Below, piece after piece: positions 8,592 to 15,656 of a stretch of DNA of 25,761 bases. The DNA is from Alistipes sp. CAG:514 (GTDB taxonomy: Bacteria > Bacteroidota > Bacteroidia > Bacteroidales > UBA932): assembly GCA_000431015.1 (NCBI GenBank), contig HF986075.1, positions 113,948 to 139,708 of the forward strand, given 5' to 3'. The translations under genes were made by a program, and so were the position numbers. Below the pieces are notes generated by a model. It searched no databases, was not told the origin of the DNA, and saw nothing but the letters and a program-made list of their open reading frames with translations. How positions within the stretch are numbered: the stretch's first letter is position 1; every line of letters begins with the position of its first letter.

Positions 8592-9815
8592 ATGAAGAAT
8601 TTCAGCACAAAGAAAAGGTTGCTTGCGCCGGTGGCGCAGGCCCTTGCGTTGACGACAATCCTGTTTTCCACAGCCTGCGAGCAGACTGAGCAGCCTTCGC
8701 GCGTCCCGGCTGTCCCTGTGCCGGAGAATTGCCGCGATGTGTCGGATCTGTCTCCGGAAGGCATCGCAAGGATACTGTCCGAGCTTCCCATCACCTCCGG
8801 TCAAGTCCGTGAGGTGTACGATGCCGTCACGGCGTCTTCCTCCAACGGCTACGACGAGGAATACCCTTTCTCCAACCTCTTTTCCTGTCCCGGCTCAGGA
8901 GTCGGGGACGAATTGCTCAAGACCAGATCCGCCGTTGAATATTCCGCCCCTCTGGCCGGTCTTCTCGCCTCGGCATCTCCTCAGACGAGGTCGGGCTCTT
9001 TTCAGGATGCCCTTTCAGCCTCCGGACTACAGATCTACTGGCCATATTCGGAGGACTGGGACGGCGTGTCAATGCCTGTGATCACATTCAATCCTGAGAT
9101 CTCGCGGAAATGTTCATTGGTCTCCGAGGCTGCTGACACTAATGTCGGTTTCCTCAGGGAGCAACTTCCTGACGGCTCCTGGATTCTCAAGGAAGTCGTT
9201 GTGGATGAGGAATATGCCCGTTCGCATCCCGTGTGGGTCATAAACCGGAACGAGGATGCTGCCTACCTCACGCCTCAGATGGTGGAGGCACTTTACCCGG
9301 AGCGCACCGCCTCCGCGCAGACCAGATCCTACTGTGATTATGATTTCAAGACTTTGGTACTCAAGGAGTTCAAGGCGCACAGAAACTACGACTCCTGGTT
9401 TGCCGGCGGGTCGGAATTCTTCATCAAGTGCGGCTCCTTGAACGGCTTCACCGCCCAGACGGAAGAGGAACTGAAACTCTACTATCCTTCGGTCACGGAC
9501 CTGATGGTCAACGTGAGACGCAAGCAGGTGGGAAAGACGCTCCGGTTCAACACCGTGCTTGTCTCCGAGTGGACTCCTCAGCTGGAGGAATGTGTCTTTC
9601 TGATGATCGAGGATGACGGCGGCAAGCAGACCTCCTGGAAGGCCAGCGGTGTCGTGAAGATCAAGTCCAGATCCTACGGCTTCGAGGTGGAGCTTCCTTT
9701 CCGCCGCAATGACGACCTTGTGTGGCGCGGCAAGCTTTCCAGCAACTATTTCGAGAAGTACAACGGCAAGCCGAACCGCTTCGGCGATGTCAGCGTCACC
9801 TTCAGTTTCCTGTAG
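8592..9815 (+). CDS. Putative lipoprotein of unknown function
   Basis: The product has 407 residues and I do not recognise the family. The N-terminus has a basic start (MKNFSTKKR), a hydrophobic stretch and then FSTAC at about 25-29, a slightly atypical lipobox followed by acidic residues (CEQTEQ). This suggests a lipid-anchored protein of the outer membrane or cell surface. The body has no repeats or obvious catalytic motif. A conserved-looking tract, GSWILKEVVVDEEYARSHPVWVIN, precedes a tyrosine- and lysine-rich C-terminal half that appears beta-rich, ending in VSVTFSFL like the last strand of a beta-sandwich. A short purine-rich site (AAGTAAG) precedes the ATG. It is isolated between the prmC terminator and a REP-like hairpin, so it is probably transcribed alone. 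Codon use is like the core neighbours. Confidence 0.8.
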   Translation: MKNFSTKKRLLAPVAQALALTTILFSTACEQTEQPSRVPAVPVPENCRDVSDLSPEGIARILSELPITSGQVREVYDAVTASSSNGYDEEYPFSNLFSCPGSGVGDELLKTRSAVEYSAPLAGLLASASPQTRSGSFQDALSASGLQIYWPYSEDWDGVSMPVITFNPEISRKCSLVSEAADTNVGFLREQLPDGSWILKEVVVDEEYARSHPVWVINRNEDAAYLTPQMVEALYPERTASAQTRSYCDYDFKTLVLKEFKAHRNYDSWFAGGSEFFIKCGSLNGFTAQTEEELKLYYPSVTDLMVNVRRKQVGKTLRFNTVLVSEWTPQLEECVFLMIEDDGGKQTSWKASGVVKIKSRSYGFEVELPFRRNDDLVWRGKLSSNYFEKYNGKPNRFGDVSVTFSFL

Positions 9816-9841
9816 CCACTGACAGTTTGACCATTTCACAA

Positions 9842-9891
9842 CCCCGACGCTTCGGCAAGGTACGGTCGCTGAGACTGTCGAGGTGCCGGGG
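9842..9891 (+). repeat. Long REP-like hairpin downstream of the lipoprotein gene
   Basis: Arms 9842-9857 (CCCCGACGCTTCGGCA) and 9876-9891 (TGTCGAGGTGCCGGGG) pair over 16 positions as + strand RNA with one mismatch. Three of the pairs are G-U, all compatible with the + strand transcript. The loop is 18 nt. Bases 9864-9887 match 20 of 24 positions of the palindromic repeat inside hemW (20815-20838), so this is probably a relative of the same repeat family. It may also serve as a transcription end for the lipoprotein gene, although only TTTT follows, a few bases later. Confidence 0.6.
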
Positions 9892-9910
9892 CTATGTTTT
9901 GCACGAAATA

Positions 9911-9940
9911 TTGTGGAATCAAAAATAATACCTATATTTG
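9911..9940 (+). promoter_or_regulatory. Promoter of the DUF4160 gene, possibly giving a leaderless mRNA
   Basis: TTG at 9911-9913 and TATATTTG at 9933-9940 are 19 bp apart, a near-ideal Bacteroidota promoter. The ATG of the DUF4160 gene begins at 9942, only one base after the box, so transcription would begin at or within a base or two of the start codon. Confidence 0.55.
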
Positions 9941-9941
9941 A

Positions 9942-10190
9942 ATGCCGGTAATTTTAAGACTGTTCGGTTTCTCGTTTTATTTTTTTAGCAGGGAACACGA
10001 ACCGATCCACGTGCACATTGAAGGTGCTGATGGCTATGCTATCTATGACTTGAGAAAAGATAGGTTTGTTCAAAGGACAGTAAGTAATATCAAGGCGGGA
10101 GATCTGAAAAAGATCGAGATGGTATTGGATGAGAACAAAGAGATGATCATTCGAACTTGGAATAGTTATTTTGATAACATAAGGCGATGA
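9942..10190 (+). CDS. DUF4160 domain protein, putative toxin-like partner
   Basis: The 82-residue protein starts MPVILRLFGFSFYFFSREHEPIHVHIEG, which is the DUF4160 signature: an aromatic beta-hairpin followed by HEPIHVHIE with two closely spaced histidines. The rest is a short charged alpha/beta stretch ending in YFDNIRR. DUF4160 proteins are very commonly encoded directly upstream of DUF2442 proteins, and the pair is often annotated as toxin-antitoxin-like, though the biochemical activity is to my knowledge not firmly established. The stop codon overlaps the start of the next gene by 4 bases (ATGA), implying translational coupling. The region is more AT-rich than the flanking core genes, consistent with horizontal acquisition. 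The start is fixed by the family N-terminus despite the promoter box lying right against it. Confidence 0.85.
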   Translation: MPVILRLFGFSFYFFSREHEPIHVHIEGADGYAIYDLRKDRFVQRTVSNIKAGDLKKIEMVLDENKEMIIRTWNSYFDNIRR

Positions 10191-10600
10191 AAATAAGAAA
10201 AATATGGTTTGATGAGCGGTTCCTGTACGGAGAGGATGAATCCGGGAGTGTCTTCCGTCAGTCTTTGTTGTGGTATCGTGCCCTGCGGAATGCCGATGAA
10301 AAGCAGCGAGAGCATTACCGGATTGGCTTTGAGGGCATTCATTGGCCGGATCTGAATGTGGATGTCAGTTTTGAAAGCTTTACATACAAAGACGCTATGC
10401 CGACACCGTTTCAGGAATTCTTCCTGAAACACAATGAAATCAATATTTCCGGATTCTCTGAATATGCCGGCATAAATCCCACCCTGTTCCGGAACTACAT
10501 TAATGGCTTCAAGCGTCCTTCCGCCGCGAGGCTTCAGCAGATACAACAAGCACTTAAGGCATTGGCGGAATCCTATTCCAGTGTTCATTTTGCCGAATAA
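10187..10600 (+). CDS. DUF2442 domain protein with C-terminal XRE-like HTH, putative antitoxin
   Basis: The 137-residue protein has a DUF2442 domain at about 3-70 (KIWFDERFLYGEDESG, a run of charged residues, then GIHWPDLNVDVSFES, the typical WPxLDxDIS-like motif). A C-terminal segment, about 85-130 (INISGFSEYAGINPTLFRNYINGFKRPSAARLQQI), reads as a helix-turn-helix of the XRE/Cro type. A DNA-binding tail on DUF2442 suits an antitoxin that autorepresses its operon. It overlaps the DUF4160 gene by 4 bp and is certainly its operon partner. Assignment as antitoxin is by context and domain architecture, not direct evidence. Confidence 0.82.
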   Translation: MKIRKIWFDERFLYGEDESGSVFRQSLLWYRALRNADEKQREHYRIGFEGIHWPDLNVDVSFESFTYKDAMPTPFQEFFLKHNEINISGFSEYAGINPTLFRNYINGFKRPSAARLQQIQQALKALAESYSSVHFAE

Positions 10601-10862
10601 CATAGGATTGTCGAAGGCGAGGGGTGCAAGATGCTGATCCTTGGCTTGGTAAGCGTTATTGCCTGCTGATGGGAACTACATTGAGGCAGTCCGGCTACTT
10701 TTGTTCGGCGTTGTCCAGGTAAGCCACGGACGGCTTGTCCGAAATACTCATTGCCGGGAAGAGAACATGAACGGATTTGAAATGTTCCGTAAATAGGGAT
10801 TTTTCACTTAAAAAATTTTTACTTACGGAATATTTGTATAATTTTGTATTAATTAACGCTAT
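10601..10862. other. Gene-free spacer between the two toxin-antitoxin-like pairs
   Basis: No complete gene is seen in these 262 bases. The right part (10781-10846) is very AT-rich and holds an inverted repeat and promoter box described separately. On the minus strand, an open frame ending at a stop codon at 10695-10697 gives a protein-like C-terminal peptide (FPAMSISDKPSVAYLDNAE). It could be the tail of a decayed gene, but its upstream part lies inside higB and is not credible. Confidence 0.5.
10781..10846 (+). promoter_or_regulatory. Candidate higBA promoter and HigA operator
   Basis: A 15-bp inverted repeat with two mismatches, AATGTTCCGTAAATA (10781-10795) and TACTTACGGAATATT (10820-10834), has perfect TTCCGTAA/TTACGGAA cores around a 24-bp spacer. 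The right arm lies just upstream of TAATTTTG (10839-10846), a TAnnTTTG -7 box, 16 nt before the higB ATG. This is the expected place for an autoregulatory antitoxin operator. No clear -33 TTTG is present. Confidence 0.5.
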
Positions 10863-11162
10863 ATGAGAATCGTTTCGCATAGAAAACTGAAGGAATTCTA
10901 CGAGCAAGCCGGGCATGAGGATGCGAGGATACCACTTGAGCGTTGGTACCATACCGTTGAGGAGGCAAAGTGGCATTCTTTCGCGGAAATGAGGATGTTC
11001 TTTGGAACGGTTGACTATGTTGGGAACCAACATTATGTTTTTAACATCGGCGGCAACAAGTATAGGTTGATTGTGGTTGTTAAGTTTGTGATGGGTTATG
11101 TTTTCATACGTTTCGTCGGCACTCATCAGGATTATGACAAAGTTGATGCTTCAATTATATAG
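10863..11162 (+). CDS. higB: HigB-family toxin (RelE superfamily mRNA interferase)
   Basis: The 99-residue protein matches the HigB toxin family of the RelE/ParE fold. It shows MRIVSHRKLKEFYEQ at the start, PLERWYHTVEEAKWHSFAEMRMFFGTVDYVGN, then VFNIGGNKYRLIVVV and the C-terminal YVFIRFVGTHQDYDKVDA. The NIGGNKYRL and FVGTHxxYDKxDA blocks are the hallmark of this HigB subgroup. Members cleave mRNA at the ribosome and slow growth when free of antitoxin. The toxin-first order (toxin upstream of the antitoxin) is typical of higBA. The stop codon overlaps the ribosome-binding site of the antitoxin gene. The gene is AT-richer than the chromosomal neighbours. Confidence 0.92.
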   Translation: MRIVSHRKLKEFYEQAGHEDARIPLERWYHTVEEAKWHSFAEMRMFFGTVDYVGNQHYVFNIGGNKYRLIVVVKFVMGYVFIRFVGTHQDYDKVDASII

Positions 11163-11167
11163 GAGGG
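11161..11167 (+). promoter_or_regulatory. Strong Shine-Dalgarno AGGAGGG of higA
   Basis: AGGAGGG overlaps the last two bases of the higB stop codon. It leaves 1 nt before the ATG at 11169 but 7 nt before the ATG at 11175, which favours the second as the true start. A full Shine-Dalgarno is unusual in Bacteroidota and may ensure ample antitoxin. Confidence 0.6.
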
Positions 11168-11174
11168 TATGACT

Positions 11175-11537
11175 ATGAGGATAATCACAGAAGACCAGTA
11201 TAGATTAGCTCAGAAAAGAGTGGAGGATCTGCTTCCTCTGGTTGATGACAGCACACCATTGGATGATCCCAAGGCCATTGAGCTGATGATGATGTCAGAC
11301 ATTGTCATTGATTATGAGAGTGAGCATTTCCCTATAGCGAAGCCAAGCGTCGCTGAGCTTATCGCGGACGGCCTTAAAGAGAATCATATTACCCAGAAGC
11401 AACTTGCGGAAGAGCTGGGAATCAGCACGACGCGCGTGAACGATTTCGTGTCGGGAAAATCAGAGCCGAATCTGAAAACAGCCGGACACATCTGCCGTTT
11501 TCTGAAGATACGTCCCGCCGCGATGCTGATGCTCTGA
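11175..11537 (+). CDS. higA: HigA-family antitoxin with XRE helix-turn-helix
   Basis: The 120-residue protein has an N-terminal part with LLPLVDDSTPLDDPKAIELMMMSDIVIDYESEHFPI, the typical toxin-neutralising region of the HigA antitoxins that accompany this HigB subgroup. A C-terminal XRE helix-turn-helix follows, with VAELIADGLKENHITQKQLAEELGI and TTRVNDFVSGKSEPNL. It binds and inhibits HigB and likely represses the operon through the inverted repeat at 10781-10834. I start it at the ATG at 11175 because of Shine-Dalgarno spacing; an ATG at 11169 would add two residues. Translation is probably coupled to higB, whose stop lies 12 nt upstream. Confidence 0.92.
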   Translation: MRIITEDQYRLAQKRVEDLLPLVDDSTPLDDPKAIELMMMSDIVIDYESEHFPIAKPSVAELIADGLKENHITQKQLAEELGISTTRVNDFVSGKSEPNLKTAGHICRFLKIRPAAMLML

Positions 11538-11573
11538 TCGGCGGCGGCAAAAATGCGAACCCGTAGGCGCTTG

Positions 11574-12176
11574 TCAGATCGTGCACCAGAAGGTTACGAC
11601 GAAGGGGATGGAGAACTCCAGGACGAAGCCGTGGAAGAGGGAGACCACGGAATATTCCTTGCCGGAGGTGGCCATTATGATCGGGAGGGTGGTGTCCATC
11701 GAGGTGACTCCGCCGGCGGAGATCGGGGCGAGCGGGCCGCAGAACCTGGCGAGGAGCGGAGCCAGAAGCAGCGTGGCCATCTCCCTTATGATGTTCGACA
11801 GCAGGGCGATGGTGCCGAGTTCGGCACCGCGGTAGCCGGTTATGAATATGCTGGAGAGGGAGTAGTAGCCGAATCCGGATCCGACTGCGAGACAGTCTGT
11901 GGCCGACCTGGATGACAGGATCAGCGAGGCGGCCAGCGCGCCGGCAAAGGTGCCGATTATGGTGCCGACCGGAAGCAGGGCCATCCTGACATCCAGGGAT
12001 TTGAACTTGGAGACTATGCTCTTGTCGCTCCCGACGCCAAGGCCCACGAAAAAGAGCAGCGCGCAGAGGGCGTAGAATGTCAGATCGCACCCGACGAATC
12101 TTTCCGGCACTATGCCGGACAGGCCGGCGAGGATGCCGAGGACAAAAAAGCCCACGATCACAAGACTGCCTTTCAT
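11574..12176 (-). CDS. LysO-type lysine exporter, C-terminal part
   Basis: The 200-residue, very hydrophobic protein has about five to six membrane segments and the conserved blocks GFGYYSLSSIFITGYRGAELGTIALLSNIIREM and GGVTSMDTTLPIIM. These are the diagnostic core of the Lys_export family (LysO/YbjE, formerly DUF340). E. coli LysO is a single protein of about 300 residues that exports L-lysine and toxic analogues. Here the family is encoded by two ORFs, the second starting on the stop codon of the first (ATGA overlap at 12173-12176). This half carries the main transport domain. It is convergent with higA, with 36 bp between the ends. Confidence 0.87.
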   Translation of the reverse strand: MKGSLVIVGFFVLGILAGLSGIVPERFVGCDLTFYALCALLFFVGLGVGSDKSIVSKFKSLDVRMALLPVGTIIGTFAGALAASLILSSRSATDCLAVGSGFGYYSLSSIFITGYRGAELGTIALLSNIIREMATLLLAPLLARFCGPLAPISAGGVTSMDTTLPIIMATSGKEYSVVSLFHGFVLEFSIPFVVTFWCTI

Positions 12177-12448
12177 GACTCTTTCTTGCAGGATTTAATG
12201 TAACGCCACAGAACCCAGGCCAGCAGGCAGCTGCCGACCGTTGACAAAACCGCAATGACAAGAGCCTCCAGCCCGAGCGACGGAAGCGCCGAGATGATCT
12301 TCCTGTCGCCGCCGACCTCGACACCCAGAAGAAACAGAAGCGCCCAGATCAGGACGGTCACCGTTTTCGAAGCCCATCCGCAATCGCGGTTCCTCAGCAG
12401 CCATCCGACCGCTATCCCCGCGAACATACACAGCAGTACTGTAAACAT
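12173..12448 (-). CDS. LysO-type lysine exporter, N-terminal part
   Basis: The 91-residue protein has three predicted membrane helices: MFTVLLCMFAGIAVGWLL, a second around VLIWALLFLLGVEVG, and a third around ALVIAVLSTVGSCLLAWVLW. The LGVEVGGDRKI motif after the second helix matches the N-terminal domain of LysO. Together with the next gene it totals 291 residues, the size of a complete LysO. The two overlap by 4 bp, so they are likely co-translated and form one transporter. Split LysO genes are, as far as I recall, a known variant in Bacteroidota rather than a broken gene, and both frames are intact here. Confidence 0.85.
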   Translation of the reverse strand: MFTVLLCMFAGIAVGWLLRNRDCGWASKTVTVLIWALLFLLGVEVGGDRKIISALPSLGLEALVIAVLSTVGSCLLAWVLWRYIKSCKKES

Positions 12449-12469
12449 ACCCCAGACTCAAATGATGCG

Positions 12470-12477
12470 CAAAGATA
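12470..12477 (-). promoter_or_regulatory. -7 box (TATCTTTG) of the split lysO operon
   Basis: The minus strand reads TATCTTTG, an exact TAnnTTTG match, 21 nt before the ATG at 12448. A TTTTG lies upstream but with only about 14 bp spacing, so the -33 element is uncertain. Confidence 0.45.
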
Positions 12478-12528
12478 GCAAATATTCCTTCCAAAACAGC
12501 CTATGGGAAGACGGCTGCAAGGTCTCTG

Positions 12529-13137
12529 CTACCTGGAGGCGAGGATGTTCGTGGCGGCGTAGGAGAGGGCGGCGTAGAAATCCTCGCCGAAGACGGCGGT
12601 GAGGGGTTCACGGAGAAATTCGTAGACGCGGATTCCTTCCCGGCGGCCTTTCTCATAGGCATCCTTGCATATTCCCCAACGATGGAGATTGAGCGCCTTG
12701 CCGCCGCCGGTGAGTCTGGTGACACGTACCGGGTAGAGCCAGCAGGACTGAGGCTTGCGGAACTTGCAGGTTCCCTGGAAGAAACACCTCTCGATGGAGC
12801 AGAAGCAGTTCCCGTCCTCGTCGAATGTGGTGTAGGCGCACTCCTCGGTCTGATCCACGACGGGCGTCACGATGTCTCCGTCACGGTCGATGGAGAAGAA
12901 ACCCTCCCTGCCGATCTGCGCGCGGCCCTGCGGCCTCATGAGTTTTGAATATACAGGATAACCCTCTTCCAAAGGCTCCAGCTCTGACTCATCCAACGGG
13001 GCTCCGCTGTCCCCGATAATGCAGCAGCAACCTTTGCACACTGCGTAGTCGCAGGCGAAATATTCAGTTACAACCTCTTCTGACACAAGGACATCACCAA
13101 TCTGGATGATGGTCCCGAACTTATTGTTTGACGACAT
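12529..13137 (-). CDS. DUF3109 family protein, cysteine-rich
   Basis: The 202-residue protein matches the DUF3109 family, common in Bacteroidota. It has cysteine clusters FACDYAVCKGCCCIIGD (about 28-44), ECAYTTFDEDGNCFCSIERCFFQGTCKFRKPQSCWLYPVR (about 99-138), and a later GICKDA. The spacing resembles the CxxCxxCC zinc/iron-cluster proteins of the YkgJ type, so metal or Fe-S binding is likely, but no reaction is known. There is no signal peptide, so it is presumably cytosolic. It starts 17 bp inside the end of the upstream M16-like gene on the same strand, which implies translational coupling and one operon. The 3' end is followed by the lysO promoter. Confidence 0.85.
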   Translation of the reverse strand: MSSNNKFGTIIQIGDVLVSEEVVTEYFACDYAVCKGCCCIIGDSGAPLDESELEPLEEGYPVYSKLMRPQGRAQIGREGFFSIDRDGDIVTPVVDQTEECAYTTFDEDGNCFCSIERCFFQGTCKFRKPQSCWLYPVRVTRLTGGGKALNLHRWGICKDAYEKGRREGIRVYEFLREPLTAVFGEDFYAALSYAATNILASR

Positions 13138-15652
13138 ATTCGATTCTCATTCCTTCGGACAGCGTTCCGAAGATTTCCTTTACCTTGTCGGCGGAGACAC
13201 TGCCGATCCTGCCGGCATAGCCCGTCAGCACGTCCTTACCTCCGGAATAGCGCATCAGGACCGCGTCGATGTAGTTGTCCGGATCGGCGAGATAGGTCGA
13301 GTAGCTGTTGGTCAGCAATGACTTGCATGCCGCAAGCTCGGCGGGAGCTATCGGATTTGAAAGCACGTTCTCGATTACCTTGCGGGCCTCCACGAGGGAA
13401 CGCATCGGCTGATCCGAACCGCTTTTCACGCCGTAGGGGAGGCCACACTCCGGCACCGGAGTGCAGGTGAAGATCAGCTCCAGAGCCTCCTGAGGCCAGA
13501 TGCTGAAACGATCGGACATCCTCACGCTGAATCCATGTTCGGCCATCACCCCGGTCAGACGACGCTGGAGCGCAAGACCGGCGACCTTGAATGCCATGTA
13601 GTTCTCTGTCGTGAACGGTTCGGCGCACGCTAAGGCCACGCTGAGGCTGACAGGGGAATCCTCTCTTGTGTAGGTCGTGGATCCGCTGCGAAGCTTGTAG
13701 GGGTTGAACTGGCGGACAGACTGGGTCTTGCTCACCCTGAAACCACCCAGGTACTGGCAAAGAATCTTCTGGACGGATTCGGCGGACAGATCCCCGAGCA
13801 GGACAAGCACGCCGTCATTAGCCCTTATGAACTGGTCGTCGAAGAATGCCGAGGCGACATCCAGCGTGCGCGCCGTAAGGCCGGTCGGAGTCTTCACCGA
13901 GGAATAGTTGTAGTCCTGGTACATGAGACTGTCCAGATAGGCAGGCTTAAGGGATGCGAGTTCCATCCTACGCCACGAATCGAAGGCCTGCACCGAAGGT
14001 CTCCTCAGATTGGCGGCAGAGAGCAAAGCCTTGAGAGTCAAGACAAATCTGTTGGATTGCGCCGACCCGTAGAGTCTCGTGTCTGATGTCGAGACAGCGC
14101 AGTTCATCTCCACTCCGTTGGCTCTGAGGAGCTTGTCGAAATCTCTTCCGGACATGCCCGCGATGTTGCACAGGCCGAACATGTCCGAGAAGAAGGCTCC
14201 CTCGCCGCGGCGCAGATCGCGCACGGTGGAGAAGCCACCCTTGATCATGAAAGAGTAGCTGAACCTTCCGGATGTAGGCATCTTCTTGTAAATCACCTTC
14301 ATGCCGTTGGAGAAAGTCCACATCTCTCCTCCGGAGACCGGTTCCGGAGACACGGACTTCATCTTGACCTTGTTTTTCTCGTTCCACAGGGCGGACGTGT
14401 CCTTGATGGCCGTCCTCCATTTGTAGGAAGGCTTGTCCAGCAGAGAGACGCAGTCGGTGGCCGAGGCGAAAACCACAGGCCAGAACCATTCGTCGTAGTC
14501 CTCCTCGTCGCCTGTCCAGGTCACCTTAGGTGTCTTCATGTCCGAAAGCAGCGCCGCCGCATAGCTGTTGAACAGATCCGTCTCGGCCTCGGCGGACATA
14601 TTCCTTGAGGAATAGAATGTCGCCTTGGTGGCCGGGGCGGCCAGGTCAGAGCCATAGAGATAGGAAGAGACGCACCTTTGGACAAGCGCGTCGTTGGTCT
14701 GAGGCTTGTAATAGCCGCTCAGCACGGAGTTGCGTGCGACGAGATATTCATTCACCTCGACCCCTTTCGAACAGATCTCCGACAGGACGGAAGCCACCGC
14801 CAAGGATGCCGGCATAAGCTGGCTCCGTGTGGTACGCACGCCCACGCTGAACATCTCGTCGCCTGAGCCAGAGGCACTTCCGAAATAATCCACCGTCAAC
14901 TCCCGGGCAGGAATATCCCGCGTCATGAGGGACTCCCGCAGACGGACTCCGACAATCCCCCGGAGGGACTCGGAGAAAAGCTCGGAGATGAACGGCTGGA
15001 TCGTGTTCATCTGGTCGTCCGGCGTCCTCGGGGAACGGAACGCAACCGTCAGCGAAGACTCCTTGGACGGGATGAATGAATATTCCGCCTCCTCCGAAGG
15101 TCTCCAGACATATTCCTTCTTCTTGTAGAAGGGAGTCCGGGAAGGCACCATCAAGGAGAAGACGTTCATTCTCTCGATGATGGCGGCAGGGTTGATGTCG
15201 CCCGCGATGATGACCGCGTGCGGACAAGGCTGGACCGAGATGAGGTCGAACAGCATCAGCAGAGTGGTGTCCGAGGCGGCCTGGTCGAAGACGGGGACAT
15301 CGTCGAATCTGAATATGCTCGCTTCGTCCCTGAAGGAGACATAACCCTCCGGACGGCAGCCTATTCCTTTGCGGGACAGGAACTTGTAGGGAATCGTCTT
15401 GTTGAAGTGGGGCAGGGACGAGAGTTCTTTCCTCGCCGCCAGTGAGTCAATCCTTCCTTTTCCGACGAGGGCGAAATCGGCCACACCCTTCATCGAAGGG
15501 TTCGTCACAAGGTAGTAAGTGATTCCGTTTGTAAGATTGCCGGTGGTGACCGCTCCGTCCTTAGGAAAAACGGGCAGAGTCTGCGCTGGCATCATAATTG
15601 AAAAACCAAGCAGGGCAAAGCAAATAATTATTTTGACCGTATGACGCATCAT
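13121..15652 (-). CDS. M16 (pitrilysin) family protein lacking the zinc-binding motif, exported
   Basis: The 843-residue protein begins MMRHTVKIIICFALLGFSIMMPAQTLP, a signal peptide. The layout is that of a two-half M16 metallopeptidase: LTNGITYYLVTNPSMKGVADFALVGKGR, FDDVP, AVIIAGDINPAAIIERM, YKKKEYVWRP, then a second half starting TFSNGMKVIYKKMPTSGRFSYSFMIKGG with a GVLVLLGDLSAESVQK block. The HxxEH zinc motif expected shortly after the first strands is absent: the stretch there reads LSSLPHFNKTIPYKFLSRKGIG. It is therefore probably a non-catalytic member, perhaps acting with a partner. I use the ATG at 15652: AGGAGG lies 4 nt upstream and a promoter sits just before it, inside a longer frame from 15733. 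The ATG at 15649 is equally possible. Confidence 0.85.
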   Translation of the reverse strand: MMRHTVKIIICFALLGFSIMMPAQTLPVFPKDGAVTTGNLTNGITYYLVTNPSMKGVADFALVGKGRIDSLAARKELSSLPHFNKTIPYKFLSRKGIGCRPEGYVSFRDEASIFRFDDVPVFDQAASDTTLLMLFDLISVQPCPHAVIIAGDINPAAIIERMNVFSLMVPSRTPFYKKKEYVWRPSEEAEYSFIPSKESSLTVAFRSPRTPDDQMNTIQPFISELFSESLRGIVGVRLRESLMTRDIPARELTVDYFGSASGSGDEMFSVGVRTTRSQLMPASLAVASVLSEICSKGVEVNEYLVARNSVLSGYYKPQTNDALVQRCVSSYLYGSDLAAPATKATFYSSRNMSAEAETDLFNSYAAALLSDMKTPKVTWTGDEEDYDEWFWPVVFASATDCVSLLDKPSYKWRTAIKDTSALWNEKNKVKMKSVSPEPVSGGEMWTFSNGMKVIYKKMPTSGRFSYSFMIKGGFSTVRDLRRGEGAFFSDMFGLCNIAGMSGRDFDKLLRANGVEMNCAVSTSDTRLYGSAQSNRFVLTLKALLSAANLRRPSVQAFDSWRRMELASLKPAYLDSLMYQDYNYSSVKTPTGLTARTLDVASAFFDDQFIRANDGVLVLLGDLSAESVQKILCQYLGGFRVSKTQSVRQFNPYKLRSGSTTYTREDSPVSLSVALACAEPFTTENYMAFKVAGLALQRRLTGVMAEHGFSVRMSDRFSIWPQEALELIFTCTPVPECGLPYGVKSGSDQPMRSLVEARKVIENVLSNPIAPAELAACKSLLTNSYSTYLADPDNYIDAVLMRYSGGKDVLTGYAGRIGSVSADKVKEIFGTLSEGMRIEYVVKQ

Positions 15653-15656
15653 TTCA

